From positions 2,728,001 to 2,792,000 of the forward strand of contig NZ_CP021455.1 in NCBI RefSeq assembly GCF_002158865.1: a stretch of 64,000 bases of DNA. Reading direction: 5' to 3'. The DNA is from Comamonas serinivorans (GTDB taxonomy: Bacteria; Pseudomonadota; Gammaproteobacteria; Burkholderiales; Burkholderiaceae_C). The notes beneath the pieces were generated by a model. It had not been told where the DNA came from, searched no databases, and worked only from the letters and a program-made list of their open reading frames with translations. Below are positions 37,013-44,163 of the stretch, in pieces; position 1 is the stretch's first letter, and each line of letters opens with the position of its first letter. The translations under genes were made by a program, and so were the position numbers.

Positions 37013-37618
37013 ATGAAACTGCTTCACATCGACTCTGCCATCACCTCCAACTCGGCCTCGCGCGAGTTGACGCACTACATCGTGGACCGCCTGACCACCG
37101 AGGGCGACCAAGTGCAACACCTGGACCTGCATGCCCAGCCCATCGACCACCTGGCGGCGGTGTCGCTCGGCTTTCGCACCGGCCAGCAGGCGGCCACGCA
37201 GGCCGAACGCGACCAGAACGCGCTGTCGGAACAACTTGTGAGCCAGTTCCTGGACGCCGACACCATCGTCATCGGCGCGCCCATGTACAACTTCAGCATC
37301 CCCAGCCAGCTCAAGGCCTGGCTGGACCGCCTCGCCCAGGCCGGCCGCACCTTCCGCTACACCGAAAAGGGCCCGGAAGGCCTGGCCGGTGGTCGCCGGG
37401 TGATCGTCGTGTCCACACGGGGCGGCCAATACGCCGGCACGCCGTTTGAAACCGCCATGGACCACCAGGAAGCCTTCCTGCGCACCATGTTCGGCTTCAT
37501 GGGCATCGCCAACGTGGAAATCGTGCGCGCCGAACGCCTGGCCATGGACCGCGACGGCAGCCTGGCCGCCGCCAAGGCCCACATCGACGCCACGCTGACC
37601 GCACCCGTGGCCGCCTGA
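37013..37618 (+). CDS. azoR: FMN-dependent NADH-azoreductase
   Basis: A 201-aa flavodoxin-fold NAD(P)H:quinone/azo reductase. The N-terminal FMN phosphate site (HIDSAITSNSASRELTHYIV), the APMYNFSIPSQLKAWLDR motif and GRRVIVVSTRGG are all typical of AzoR. The true substrates are usually quinones, so the role is likely protection against electrophiles. It is divergent from the LysR gene and ends at a strong terminator shared with the convergent DUF2061 gene. Confidence 0.94.
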   Translation: MKLLHIDSAITSNSASRELTHYIVDRLTTEGDQVQHLDLHAQPIDHLAAVSLGFRTGQQAATQAERDQNALSEQLVSQFLDADTIVIGAPMYNFSIPSQLKAWLDRLAQAGRTFRYTEKGPEGLAGGRRVIVVSTRGGQYAGTPFETAMDHQEAFLRTMFGFMGIANVEIVRAERLAMDRDGSLAAAKAHIDATLTAPVAA

Positions 37619-37664
37619 GCCACGCCAGCCTGCCTGCCCGCGCCTGCCGTGCGCGGGCCCTGCT

Positions 37665-37907
37665 TCAGCCAGCCTGCCCTGCAGGCTGGCTGTTTTTGTG
37701 GCCCCAGCGCTGCCAGGCCTTTTCGTGGAAGAAGAAGGCGAAGGCCTGCACCGTGGGCTCGAGCAGGCTGAGCGTCAGGGACGCGATCAGGTTGCCGGTG
37801 ACCGCATAGGCGACGATGGCGGCCACGCCGATGTGGATGGCGTAATAGCTCAAGGTCTTGAGCAAGGTGTGGCGGTTGTGCTGAACGATGCGGCGGATGC
37901 GGGTCAT
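37665..37907 (-). CDS. Small DUF2061 membrane protein
   Basis: An 80-aa protein of the DUF2061 family: the conserved pattern RHTLLKTLSYYAIHIGVAAIVAYAVTGN, then LSLLEPTVQAFAFFFHEKAWQRWG. Two hydrophobic segments are predicted, and it is probably an inner-membrane protein of unknown function. A Fur-box-like sequence lies 26-44 bp upstream of the ATG. The azoR terminator stem overlaps its last codons. Confidence 0.85.
   Translation of the reverse strand: MTRIRRIVQHNRHTLLKTLSYYAIHIGVAAIVAYAVTGNLIASLTLSLLEPTVQAFAFFFHEKAWQRWGHKNSQPAGQAG
37666..37697 (+). terminator. Intrinsic terminator after azoR
   Basis: CAGCCAGCCTGC (37666-37677) and GCAGGCTGGCTG (37681-37692) form a perfect 12-bp stem with a 3-nt loop, followed by TTTTTG. 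The stem lies inside the 3' end of the opposing DUF2061 gene. Confidence 0.9.
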
Positions 37908-37932
37908 GGTTGGTTCTCGCTTGGTGAAGTCA

Positions 37933-37951
37933 AATGATATCCATTCTCATT
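37933..37951 (-). promoter_or_regulatory. Fur-box-like sequence
   Basis: AATGATATCCATTCTCATT closely resembles the 19-bp Fur consensus (about 13 of 16 core positions when aligned). It lies upstream of the DUF2061 gene and about 250 bp before ahpC. The more likely target is the DUF2061 gene. Read from sequence; no iron data are implied. Confidence 0.45.
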
Positions 37952-38137
37952 TGAAATGTGCTTGAACCCTTCAATCACGGCGATAGCCACGTTCAGCAAC
38001 AGCTGCCACATCCATCTGGCAGACTGTGCGTTGGCCCCCGGGTGCACCCTGCGTGTGCCGGCGGCCAATTCCCCCTGCAGGTACGCCATCTGCCTGGCAT
38101 TGAGGAAAGCTAAATTTAGTTTAGGCAAAATGAATTA

Positions 38138-38164
38138 TTGAATTCGATAGTTCGCATCTATAAT
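38138..38164 (+). promoter_or_regulatory. ahpC promoter with OxyR-type half-site
   Basis: TATAAT (38159-38164) follows TTGAAT (38138-38143) with a short 15-bp spacer, the kind of promoter that needs an activator. Between them, 38147-38161 reads ATAG-T-T-CGC-A-T-CTAT, a perfect match to the OxyR element ATAGNTNNNANCTAT. A second half-site is not evident. Confidence 0.6.
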
Positions 38165-38204
38165 TCATCCCATCGCAGCTTCATCAACCCAAGGAGAACA
38201 TCCC

Positions 38205-38768
38205 ATGTCCCTGATCAACACCGAAGTCAAGCCGTTCAAGGCTCAAGCATTCCAAGGCGGCGCTTTCAAGGAAGTGACCGATGCCGACCTGAAGGGCAAG
38301 TGGTCCGTCGTGTTCTTCTACCCGGCCGACTTCACCTTCGTGTGCCCCACCGAGCTGGAAGACCTGGCTGACAAGTACGACGAATTCAAGAAACTGGGCG
38401 TGGAAATCTACTCGGTGTCGACCGACACGCATTTCTCGCACAAGGCCTGGCACGACACGTCGGAAGCCATCAAGAAGATCGACTACGTGATGGTGGGCGA
38501 CCCCACCGGCACCATCACCCGCAACTTCGGCGTGATGATCGAGGAAGACGGCCTGGCCGATCGCGGCACCTTCGTGATCGATCCCGACGGCAAGATCCAG
38601 ATCGTGGAAATCAACGCCGGCGGCATCGGCCGCGACGCAGGCGAGCTGCTGCGCAAGGTCAAGGCGGCTCAGTACGTGGCCTCGCACCCCGGCGAAGTGT
38701 GCCCCGCCAAGTGGAAGGAAGGCGAAAAGACGCTGAAGCCTTCGCTGGACCTGGTCGGCAAGATCTAA
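38205..38768 (+). CDS. ahpC: Alkyl hydroperoxide reductase peroxiredoxin subunit
   Basis: A 187-aa typical 2-Cys peroxiredoxin that reduces peroxides in the cytoplasm. Peroxidatic Cys47 lies in DFTFVCPTE and resolving Cys166 in GEVCPAKW. The length equals E. coli AhpC. AAGGAGAAC precedes the ATG by about 7 bp. An OxyR-like half-site overlaps its promoter. ahpF follows on the same strand after 264 bp containing a terminator-like hairpin and a weak hairpin repeat, so AhpC may be made in excess over AhpF. Confidence 0.97.
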   Translation: MSLINTEVKPFKAQAFQGGAFKEVTDADLKGKWSVVFFYPADFTFVCPTELEDLADKYDEFKKLGVEIYSVSTDTHFSHKAWHDTSEAIKKIDYVMVGDPTGTITRNFGVMIEEDGLADRGTFVIDPDGKIQIVEINAGGIGRDAGELLRKVKAAQYVASHPGEVCPAKWKEGEKTLKPSLDLVGKI

Positions 38769-38845
38769 GCACCCAAGACCCGAGATTGCCGGCGAGCCCG
38801 TCTCGCCCGACCCACGACGTGTGCGCGCTGCAGGCGCACAGGTCA

Positions 38846-38917
38846 GGACTCCCAGGCCTTGCGGCCAGCATCCCAGCCGGGCGCAGGCGCAGCCGGGGTG
38901 CGGGAGTCCCTTTTTTT
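38846..38917 (+). terminator. Terminator after ahpC (possibly partial)
   Basis: GGACTCCC (38846-38853) pairs with GGGAGTCC (38902-38909), followed by CTTTTTTT. The long loop itself contains GC-rich inverted repeats (CAGCCGGGCGC / GCGCAGCCGG region) and would fold into an arm. It lies between ahpC and ahpF and could limit read-through. Confidence 0.75.
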
Positions 38918-38963
38918 CGCCCGCAGCCTGTGCCTCTCGCCCGCCCTTTGGCGGCCACTGGCC

Positions 38964-39012
38964 CAGTACACAACAGTTGCCGCTGTTTTGACAACGGCAA
39001 GCACTGAATACC
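38964..39012. repeat. GCAGTATG hairpin repeat, weak copy between ahpC and ahpF
   Basis: The inner arms TTGCCG (38977-38982) and CGGCAA within AACGGCAA (38993-39000) are clear. The outer arms are reduced to CAGTA and ATACC. Spacing matches the family, so this is probably a decayed member. Confidence 0.5.
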
Positions 39013-39032
39013 TCACATCAGGAGTTTTCGTC

Positions 39033-40598
39033 ATGTTGGACACCGATCTCAAACAACAACTGGCTGCCTACCTGGAGCGCGTGACGCTGCCGTTTGAGAT
39101 GGTGGCCTCGTTGGACGACGGCGCCAAATCCGCCGAGCTGCGCGAGCTGCTCGAGGACATCGCTGGCATGAGCGACAAGATCACGCTCAAGACCGATGGC
39201 AACGACGCGCGCAAGCCCTCGTTCACGCTGCAACGCCAGGGCACGGCCACGCAGCTGCGCTTTGCCGCCATCCCGCTGGGCCATGAATTCACCTCGCTGG
39301 TGCTGGCGCTGCTGTGGACCGGCGGCCACCCGCCCAAGGCCCCCGCCGACGTGCTCGAGCAGATCCGTCACCTCGACGCCGACCTCGACTTCGAGATCTA
39401 CATGAGCCTGTCGTGCCACAACTGCCCCGACGTGGTGCAGGCCCTGTCGCTGATGGCCATCCACAACCCACGCGTCAAGGTCACCGTGATCGACGGCGGC
39501 CTGTTCCAGCAGGAGATCGAAGACCGCGAAATCATGGGCGTGCCCACGGTCTTCCTGAACGGCCGGTACTTCGCCAACGGCCGCATGACGGTGGAAGAAA
39601 TCCTGCAGAAGGTGGACACCGGCGCCGCCAAGCGCGACGCCGCCAAGCTCAGCGCCAAGGCCCCGTTCGACGTGCTGGTCGTGGGCGGTGGCCCGGCCGG
39701 CGCGGCGGCAGCCATCTACGCCGCCCGCAAGGGCATCCGCACCGGCGTCGTGGCCGAGCGCTTTGGCGGCCAGGTGAACGACACGCTGGAGATCGCCAAC
39801 TACCCCGGCGTGCCCGAGACCACGGGCCCGCAGTACGCCGCCGCGCTGGAGCAGCACGTGCGCAACTACGAGGTGGACATCATGAACGCCCAGCAGGTCG
39901 TCAAGCTGGTGCCGGCCGAGCAAGCCGGCGGGCTGCTGCAGGTGCAACTGGCCAACGGCGGCGTGCTGCACAGCCGCACCGTCATCCTGGCCACGGGCGC
40001 GCGCTGGCGCAACGTGAACGTGCCCGGCGAGCAGGAGTACAAGACCAAGGGCGTGGCCTACTGCCCGCACTGCGACGGCCCGCTGTTCAAGGGCAAGGAC
40101 GTGGCCGTGATCGGCGGCGGCAACTCGGGCATCGAGGCCGCGATCGACCTGGCTGGCCTGGTCAAGCACGTGCACGTGGTCGAGTTCATGCCCGAACTGA
40201 AGGCCGACCAGGTGCTGGTCAACAAGCTGCACACCCTGCCCAACGTGACCGTGCACACCAACAAGCAGACCACGGAGATCCACGGCGCCGAAGGCAAGGT
40301 CAACGCCTTGAACTTCAAGTGCCGCGCCTCTGGCGACGAAACCCGGGTGGCGCTTGAAGGCGTGTTCGTGCAGATCGGCCTGGTGCCCAACACCGAGTTC
40401 CTCGGTGACACGGTGGAGCGCACCCGGTTCGGCGAGATCGTCGTCAACGCGCGCGGCGAGACCAACGTGCCCGGCGTGTTCGCGGCCGGTGACTGCACCA
40501 CGGTGCCCTACAAGCAAATCGTGGTGGCCGCAGGATCGGGCTCGACTGCCGCACTGAGCGCCTTCGACCACATGATCCGCACGCCCGAGGTGAAGTGA
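39033..40598 (+). CDS. ahpF: Alkyl hydroperoxide reductase flavoprotein subunit
   Basis: A 521-aa NADH-dependent disulfide reductase that recycles AhpC. The N-terminal double-thioredoxin domain carries CHNC (Cys128, Cys131), and the thioredoxin-reductase-like part carries YCPHC (Cys344, Cys347), both at the E. coli spacing. FAD and NAD sites are seen as VVGGGPAGAAAAIYAARKG and VIGGGNSGIEAAIDLAG. The frame is open to 38859, but the ATG at 39033 has CAGGAG upstream. It sits downstream of ahpC. Confidence 0.97.
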   Translation: MLDTDLKQQLAAYLERVTLPFEMVASLDDGAKSAELRELLEDIAGMSDKITLKTDGNDARKPSFTLQRQGTATQLRFAAIPLGHEFTSLVLALLWTGGHPPKAPADVLEQIRHLDADLDFEIYMSLSCHNCPDVVQALSLMAIHNPRVKVTVIDGGLFQQEIEDREIMGVPTVFLNGRYFANGRMTVEEILQKVDTGAAKRDAAKLSAKAPFDVLVVGGGPAGAAAAIYAARKGIRTGVVAERFGGQVNDTLEIANYPGVPETTGPQYAAALEQHVRNYEVDIMNAQQVVKLVPAEQAGGLLQVQLANGGVLHSRTVILATGARWRNVNVPGEQEYKTKGVAYCPHCDGPLFKGKDVAVIGGGNSGIEAAIDLAGLVKHVHVVEFMPELKADQVLVNKLHTLPNVTVHTNKQTTEIHGAEGKVNALNFKCRASGDETRVALEGVFVQIGLVPNTEFLGDTVERTRFGEIVVNARGETNVPGVFAAGDCTTVPYKQIVVAAGSGSTAALSAFDHMIRTPEVK

Positions 40599-40674
40599 GG
40601 CCACGCCGAGGTCGACGGCCGCGCGGTCGGCCTCTTTCACTGCACCAACAACCCGACGCAGTGCATCAAACCTG

Positions 40675-40726
40675 GCAGTATGGCCTGCTTTCCGTTAAAA
40701 TTGAAACGGAAAGCAGTTCATACTGC
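40675..40726. repeat. GCAGTATG hairpin repeat, copy 10
   Basis: A model copy: outer GCAGTATG (40675-40682) and CATACTGC (40719-40726); inner TGCTTTCCGTT (40686-40696) pairs perfectly over 11 bp with AACGGAAAGCA (40705-40715), loop AAAATTGA. The unpaired internal loop is only 3 by 3. It lies 76 bp after ahpF. Confidence 0.9.
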
Positions 40727-41139
40727 TTCTCACTTCGCCAGACCAGCCCGCCTGGCAGTGGCTTTGCACGGGCCACCTCGTCAAGGCGGCCACGCACGTC
40801 GGGACACAGGCGGACCAGGCAACCGACGCCAGATCGAGAACGCCTTCATGCCGCTGAACCACTCCGATCTGCTGCATTGCACGGCTGGCTGCTGGCAGGG
40901 GCTCTTGCCATCGGCGATGGTTGGACGCTGTGCATGCGCCCCGCATGCGTCAGGGGTGCGCCAACGCGTGTGGTCAGCCATCGCAGACTGGCACGCGCAT
41001 GACCCGTGGCTGTTTTTGGCTAAGGTCTGGCGCGATCTGCATGCCGCTGGAGGCATTGGCGGGTCTCTCTGCGGGAGCCGCCGAGCAAGCGAGTTGAGAT
41101 GAACGGCATGGGTGGTCAGGCGCCGAGCGCCGACTTCTG

Positions 41140-41207
41140 AAATCGATCCTTAAACATTGAATGAGAATGACGGATTCCTTTTGCATGACAACGGGCTAGA
41201 TGCAAGA
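41140..41207 (+). promoter_or_regulatory. Putative CRISPR leader
   Basis: AT-richer tract directly before the first intact repeat. It includes TTGCAT (41181-41186) and ATGCAA (41200-41205), a 6-bp inverted repeat. The orientation is deduced because repeats degenerate at the opposite (right) end and because the repeat reads in the usual type I-E direction on the + strand. Confidence 0.55.
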
Positions 41208-41797
41208 GGTTGCCCCGCACACGCGGGGATAGACCCAAGAAAGCCCCGGCTGCGCTAACAGTCCGGGGGGTTGCCCCGCACACGCGGGGATAGACCCGAC
41301 CCAAACTACAACAGCAAGGCCTGGGATTGGGTTGCCCCGCACACGCGGGGATAGACGCCACGGCGCTCAGCGTCACCGGCTGCCGCGTGGGGTTGCCCCG
41401 CACACGCGGGGATAGACCCGCTCCTTCAATGACGGGGACATCATCTTTGTCGGTTGCCCCGCACACGCGGGGATAGACCCCTGAAGCTGACGCCCGCCTA
41501 CGAGGCCCTGCTGGTTGCCCCGCACACGCGGGGATAGACCCCAGCACCAGCGGATGCGGTTCATTCTGAAAAGGGTTGCCCCGCACACGCGGGGATAGAC
41601 CCATGGGCGTGACCACCAGCGGATCCACCAGGGTGGTTGCCCCGCACACGCGGGGATAGACCCCCACTTCAGGGAGAACAGGGTTTTACCGGTGCGGTTG
41701 CCCCGCACACGCGGGGATAGACCCGGCGTCGGTCGATTCATCGGCAAAGTGACCCGGGTTGCCCCGCACACGCGGGGAAGGTTGCCCCGCAAACGGG
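41208..41797 (+). CRISPR. CRISPR array, type I-E-like repeat, no cas genes in window
   Basis: Nine full 29-bp repeats start at 41208, 41269, 41330, 41391, 41452, 41513, 41574, 41635 and 41696, with strict 61-bp spacing and so 32-bp spacers. The repeat starts GGTTGCCCCGC, has a CCCCGC/GCGGGG hairpin and ends GGGGATAGACCC, matching the type I-E pattern. Repeat 3 has C to G at its position 28. The ninth spacer (41725-41756) is followed by a truncated repeat (41757-41778) and a second damaged fragment (41780-41797). There are nine spacers, none seen elsewhere in this window. No cas gene lies within 40 kb to the left or 22 kb to the right, so the array is orphan here or served in trans. Confidence 0.97.
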
Positions 41798-41827
41798 AAC
41801 AGTTCTCCGCTGTGTGCCTGACCGCGG

Positions 41828-42442
41828 TCAGTTGAGCAGCTCGTCCGGCAGGTCGTCGGCATCCATCACGAAGCCGGTCAGCGACTCGTCGCAGAACACG
41901 CATTCGCTGAGGAACTGGCGCAGGCTGCGGGCATGGAACCAGGCCAGGCCCGACTCGGGGTCGCACAAGGCGTCGGCCAGGGCGTCGCGGTCCTCTTCGC
42001 TGCCCTCGAGCTCGGCCTCCTCCAGGTACTCCTCCAGGCTGGTGTTGCTGGCGTAGAGCTCGTGGTCCAGGCTGGCGATGAAGCCTTGGTACTTGCCCGC
42101 CAGCACCTCGACGAAGACCTGGCCACCGTAGCCTGCCCCGATGGGGAACAGCACCTCGCGGAAGATGAAGTCCTCGAGCTGGGCGTTCAGGTCATCGAAC
42201 GGGGCCTCGGCGCCCAGCGCGTACAGGTGCCGCAGGTCTGCATTGCCCTCGGCGTCGTCCTCGCCCACGGCCAGGCACTCGTCCGGGTCCGACGCGTCCG
42301 CGAGGCGATCGAACGAGAAGCCGTTCTGCCGAAACAGGAACTCGGCGTAATCCTGCGAGAAGCCGTATTGCTCCTGCAGGTCCAGCACCTCATCTTCCTG
42401 CGGGAGGGGATGGCCAAAGCTGTTGGGAAAAAGTATCTGCAT
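41828..42442 (-). CDS. SMI1/KNR4 (SUKH) family protein
   Basis: A 204-aa acidic protein of the SUKH superfamily. It shows DLQEQYGFSQDYAEFLFRQNG near residue 20, then VLFPIGAGYGGQVFVEVLAGKYQGFIASLDHELY, the typical glycine-rich strand and closing Asp-His-Glu. Many bacterial SUKH proteins are immunity proteins against contact-dependent or polymorphic toxins, but no toxin gene is adjacent. The frame is open to 42601; the ATG at 42442 avoids hairpin repeat copy 11. It ends 31 bp from the degenerate end of the CRISPR array. Its role is uncertain. Confidence 0.82.
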   Translation of the reverse strand: MQILFPNSFGHPLPQEDEVLDLQEQYGFSQDYAEFLFRQNGFSFDRLADASDPDECLAVGEDDAEGNADLRHLYALGAEAPFDDLNAQLEDFIFREVLFPIGAGYGGQVFVEVLAGKYQGFIASLDHELYASNTSLEEYLEEAELEGSEEDRDALADALCDPESGLAWFHARSLRQFLSECVFCDESLTGFVMDADDLPDELLN

Positions 42443-42513
42443 GGTCGTCCTTGTGAAACGGCGGGGCCACACCCCGAATACCTGACGCGATGCCGCCAGC
42501 GTGGCCATGAAAA

Positions 42514-42564
42514 GGCAGTATGCCCATGTTTCCGTTAATTTCTGAACGGTAACATTGGCATACT
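42514..42564. repeat. GCAGTATG hairpin repeat, copy 11
   Basis: Outer AGTATGCC (42517-42524) and GGCATACT (42557-42564). Inner ATGTT-T-CCGTT (42526-42536) pairs with AACGG-T-AACAT (42545-42555) with a single T-T mismatch, loop AATTTCTG. It lies between the SUKH gene start and the hemY stop. Confidence 0.88.
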
Positions 42565-42573
42565 TCAAAACAA

Positions 42574-44151
42574 TCAGTCGACCATGGCGGCCTGCTGCCA
42601 AGCCAGCCTGGCTTCGTCAGTCCGGTCTTGCGACTCGGCCAATCGTGCCAGCGCCCGCCAGGCCCGGCGCTGCAGGCGGGGCGACGGCAGGCCACGCGCC
42701 GCCAGCGCGAGCCGCTTGCGGGCGTCGTCCCACGCGCTGCGGCTCAACGCGACCATGCCCGCGAGGTACTGCAGCCCCGCCTCTTGCGGTGCCGCGCCAT
42801 GGGCAGCCTCGATGCGGGTCAGCCAGACCTGCTCCTCGGGTCGGCCATGCCGCGCAACGAGCAAGGCCTCCAGCGTGTCCACCAAGTCCTCCCACAACGT
42901 GGCGCTGAGGCGGCTGGGGTCCCGCATGGCCGAATCCCACAGTTGATGCAGCCAGGCGTCGGCTTGCGCCTGTGCCGGGTGGGTGGGGGAATTCGGCGAC
43001 GCCTGGCTTGCGCCCTGACTGGCAGACGGCCGCAGGTCGGCGTGGGCACTTGGCGATGGCATCGACAGGTTGGCCGCCGTGTTCGCCGATTGGCTTGCCG
43101 ATTGGCTCGCCGAAGGGCTTGCCGAAGGGCTCCCCGGTTGGCTAGCCGAGCTGCCCGCAGCCAGCGCCAGCGCCCGCCGGGTCAGCCGCAAGCCCGTGGC
43201 CATGCGCAGGCGCCAGTCCTCCGCCTCGGTCTCGGCTTTGGCACCTGCCTCGGCCTGTGCCTCGGCATCATCGGCCGACGCGCGCTCGCGCTCGCCGCCC
43301 TCGTCGCGCTCGCCCTGCCAGTCGGCCAGCTGCTGCCAGATGGCCCGCAGCACCTTGAGCGAGGTGGTTTGCGCGGCCGCGGCTTCGGCCAGGGGCAACA
43401 GCAGGCGCAGCGATGCGGCGTCGGACAGGTCGCCATGCTTGCGCAGCAGCCGCGTGAGCTCGAAGGCTTCGAGCGGGCGGCCCGCCATCTCGGCGGCCTG
43501 CGCCAGCACACGCAGCGCGGCGGTGCGCCGGCGAGCGCCCCGCCCCATGTCGTGCACCAGGCGCTGGGCGCGCTCGGGGTCGCGCTCGATGAGCGCCCAT
43601 TGCGCGGCACGCAGTTGCAAGCCGTGCTGGGTTTCGGTCAGCAAGTGGGTGCTGCCGCTGTCGCGCGACACCGCCAGGCCTTGCTGCAGTTGCGCCTCGC
43701 GCTCCTGCGGCTCGCGCAGCGCGTAGGCGCTTTCGGCCAGCAGGGTGTGCGCCAGGGCCTGCATGGCCGCGCCGTGGTGCAGCGATTCGCCGGCATCGCG
43801 CAGGCTTTGCTCGCGCGCCAGCGCCACGCGGGCGGCCTCGCGGGCGCGCACGTAGCGGCCGGCGCGCCAGTAGATCCAGGCATCGAGCAGCGCGGCGTGA
43901 GCGCCCCGCTCGCGCTGCAGGCTGCGCCATTGGCGGGACTGGGCCGGCAACTCGAACAGCTTGGTCAGCGCGTTCAGCGCCGCGTGCACCAGCGCAAACG
44001 ACAGCACCAGCACCAGCAAGGCCAGGTTCAGCGACAGGTCGATGCGGCGGTGCGGCAGGAAGATGCTGACGGTGCCGTCGTTGCTGACGGCCACCAGGGC
44101 CGCCGCCACGGCGGCCGCGAACAGGCCCAGGATCCAGAGCACGGTGCGCAT
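42574..44151 (-). CDS. hemY: HemY-type TPR membrane protein of the heme operon
   Basis: A 525-aa inner-membrane protein (gammaproteobacterial/betaproteobacterial HemY, not protoporphyrinogen oxidase). Two N-terminal hydrophobic segments (LWILGLFAAAVAAALVAV; LALLVLVLSFALVHAAL) are followed by HemY_N and TPR-like helices (WIYWRAGRYVRAREAARVAL). It is thought to assist heme synthesis. A low-complexity Ser/Ala/Gln/Pro insert near residues 325-375, made of a 12-bp tandem repeat, is unusual. It is the last gene of hemC-hemD-hemX-hemY, with a 12-bp gap after hemX. Confidence 0.9.
   Translation of the reverse strand: MRTVLWILGLFAAAVAAALVAVSNDGTVSIFLPHRRIDLSLNLALLVLVLSFALVHAALNALTKLFELPAQSRQWRSLQRERGAHAALLDAWIYWRAGRYVRAREAARVALAREQSLRDAGESLHHGAAMQALAHTLLAESAYALREPQEREAQLQQGLAVSRDSGSTHLLTETQHGLQLRAAQWALIERDPERAQRLVHDMGRGARRRTAALRVLAQAAEMAGRPLEAFELTRLLRKHGDLSDAASLRLLLPLAEAAAAQTTSLKVLRAIWQQLADWQGERDEGGERERASADDAEAQAEAGAKAETEAEDWRLRMATGLRLTRRALALAAGSSASQPGSPSASPSASQSASQSANTAANLSMPSPSAHADLRPSASQGASQASPNSPTHPAQAQADAWLHQLWDSAMRDPSRLSATLWEDLVDTLEALLVARHGRPEEQVWLTRIEAAHGAAPQEAGLQYLAGMVALSRSAWDDARKRLALAARGLPSPRLQRRAWRALARLAESQDRTDEARLAWQQAAMVD
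43085..43156 (-). repeat. 12-bp tandem repeat inside hemY
   Basis: Six consecutive 12-bp units of the form GCCGATTGGCTT (43085, 43097, 43109, 43121, 43133, 43145), with the last two diverged. On the coding strand they encode alternating A-S-Q-S and A-S-P-S units. Copy number probably varies by slippage, and the frame is kept because units are multiples of three. Confidence 0.85.
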
Positions 44152-44163
44152 GGTCGGACGTCC

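Larger units (their letters stand above)
40599..41207. other. 609-bp region before the CRISPR array
   Basis: Contains hairpin repeat copy 10 (40675-40726), then about 400 bp without a recognisable gene; a 140-codon open frame (40680-41102) starts inside the repeat and resembles nothing known. No cas gene remnant is recognised. The last 70 bp are AT-richer and form the likely CRISPR leader. Confidence 0.5.

Noticed and set aside
37904..38128. 74-codon minus-strand frame overlapping the DUF2061 start by ATGA
   Set aside because: The overlap looks like coupling, but the frame runs through the Fur-like site, has no good ribosome binding site and no recognisable family. Not called.
40680..41102. 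140-codon frame between ahpF and the CRISPR array, checked as a possible cas2 or transposase remnant
   Set aside because: It starts inside hairpin repeat copy 10 and contains no Cas2, Cas1 or transposase motif that I can see.
41116..41966. Minus-strand open frames of 183 and 197 codons with repeating YPRVCGAT / LSPRVRGN units
   Set aside because: They are translations of the CRISPR repeats; the 61-bp period simply cycles through frames. This is a known database artefact, not a protein.
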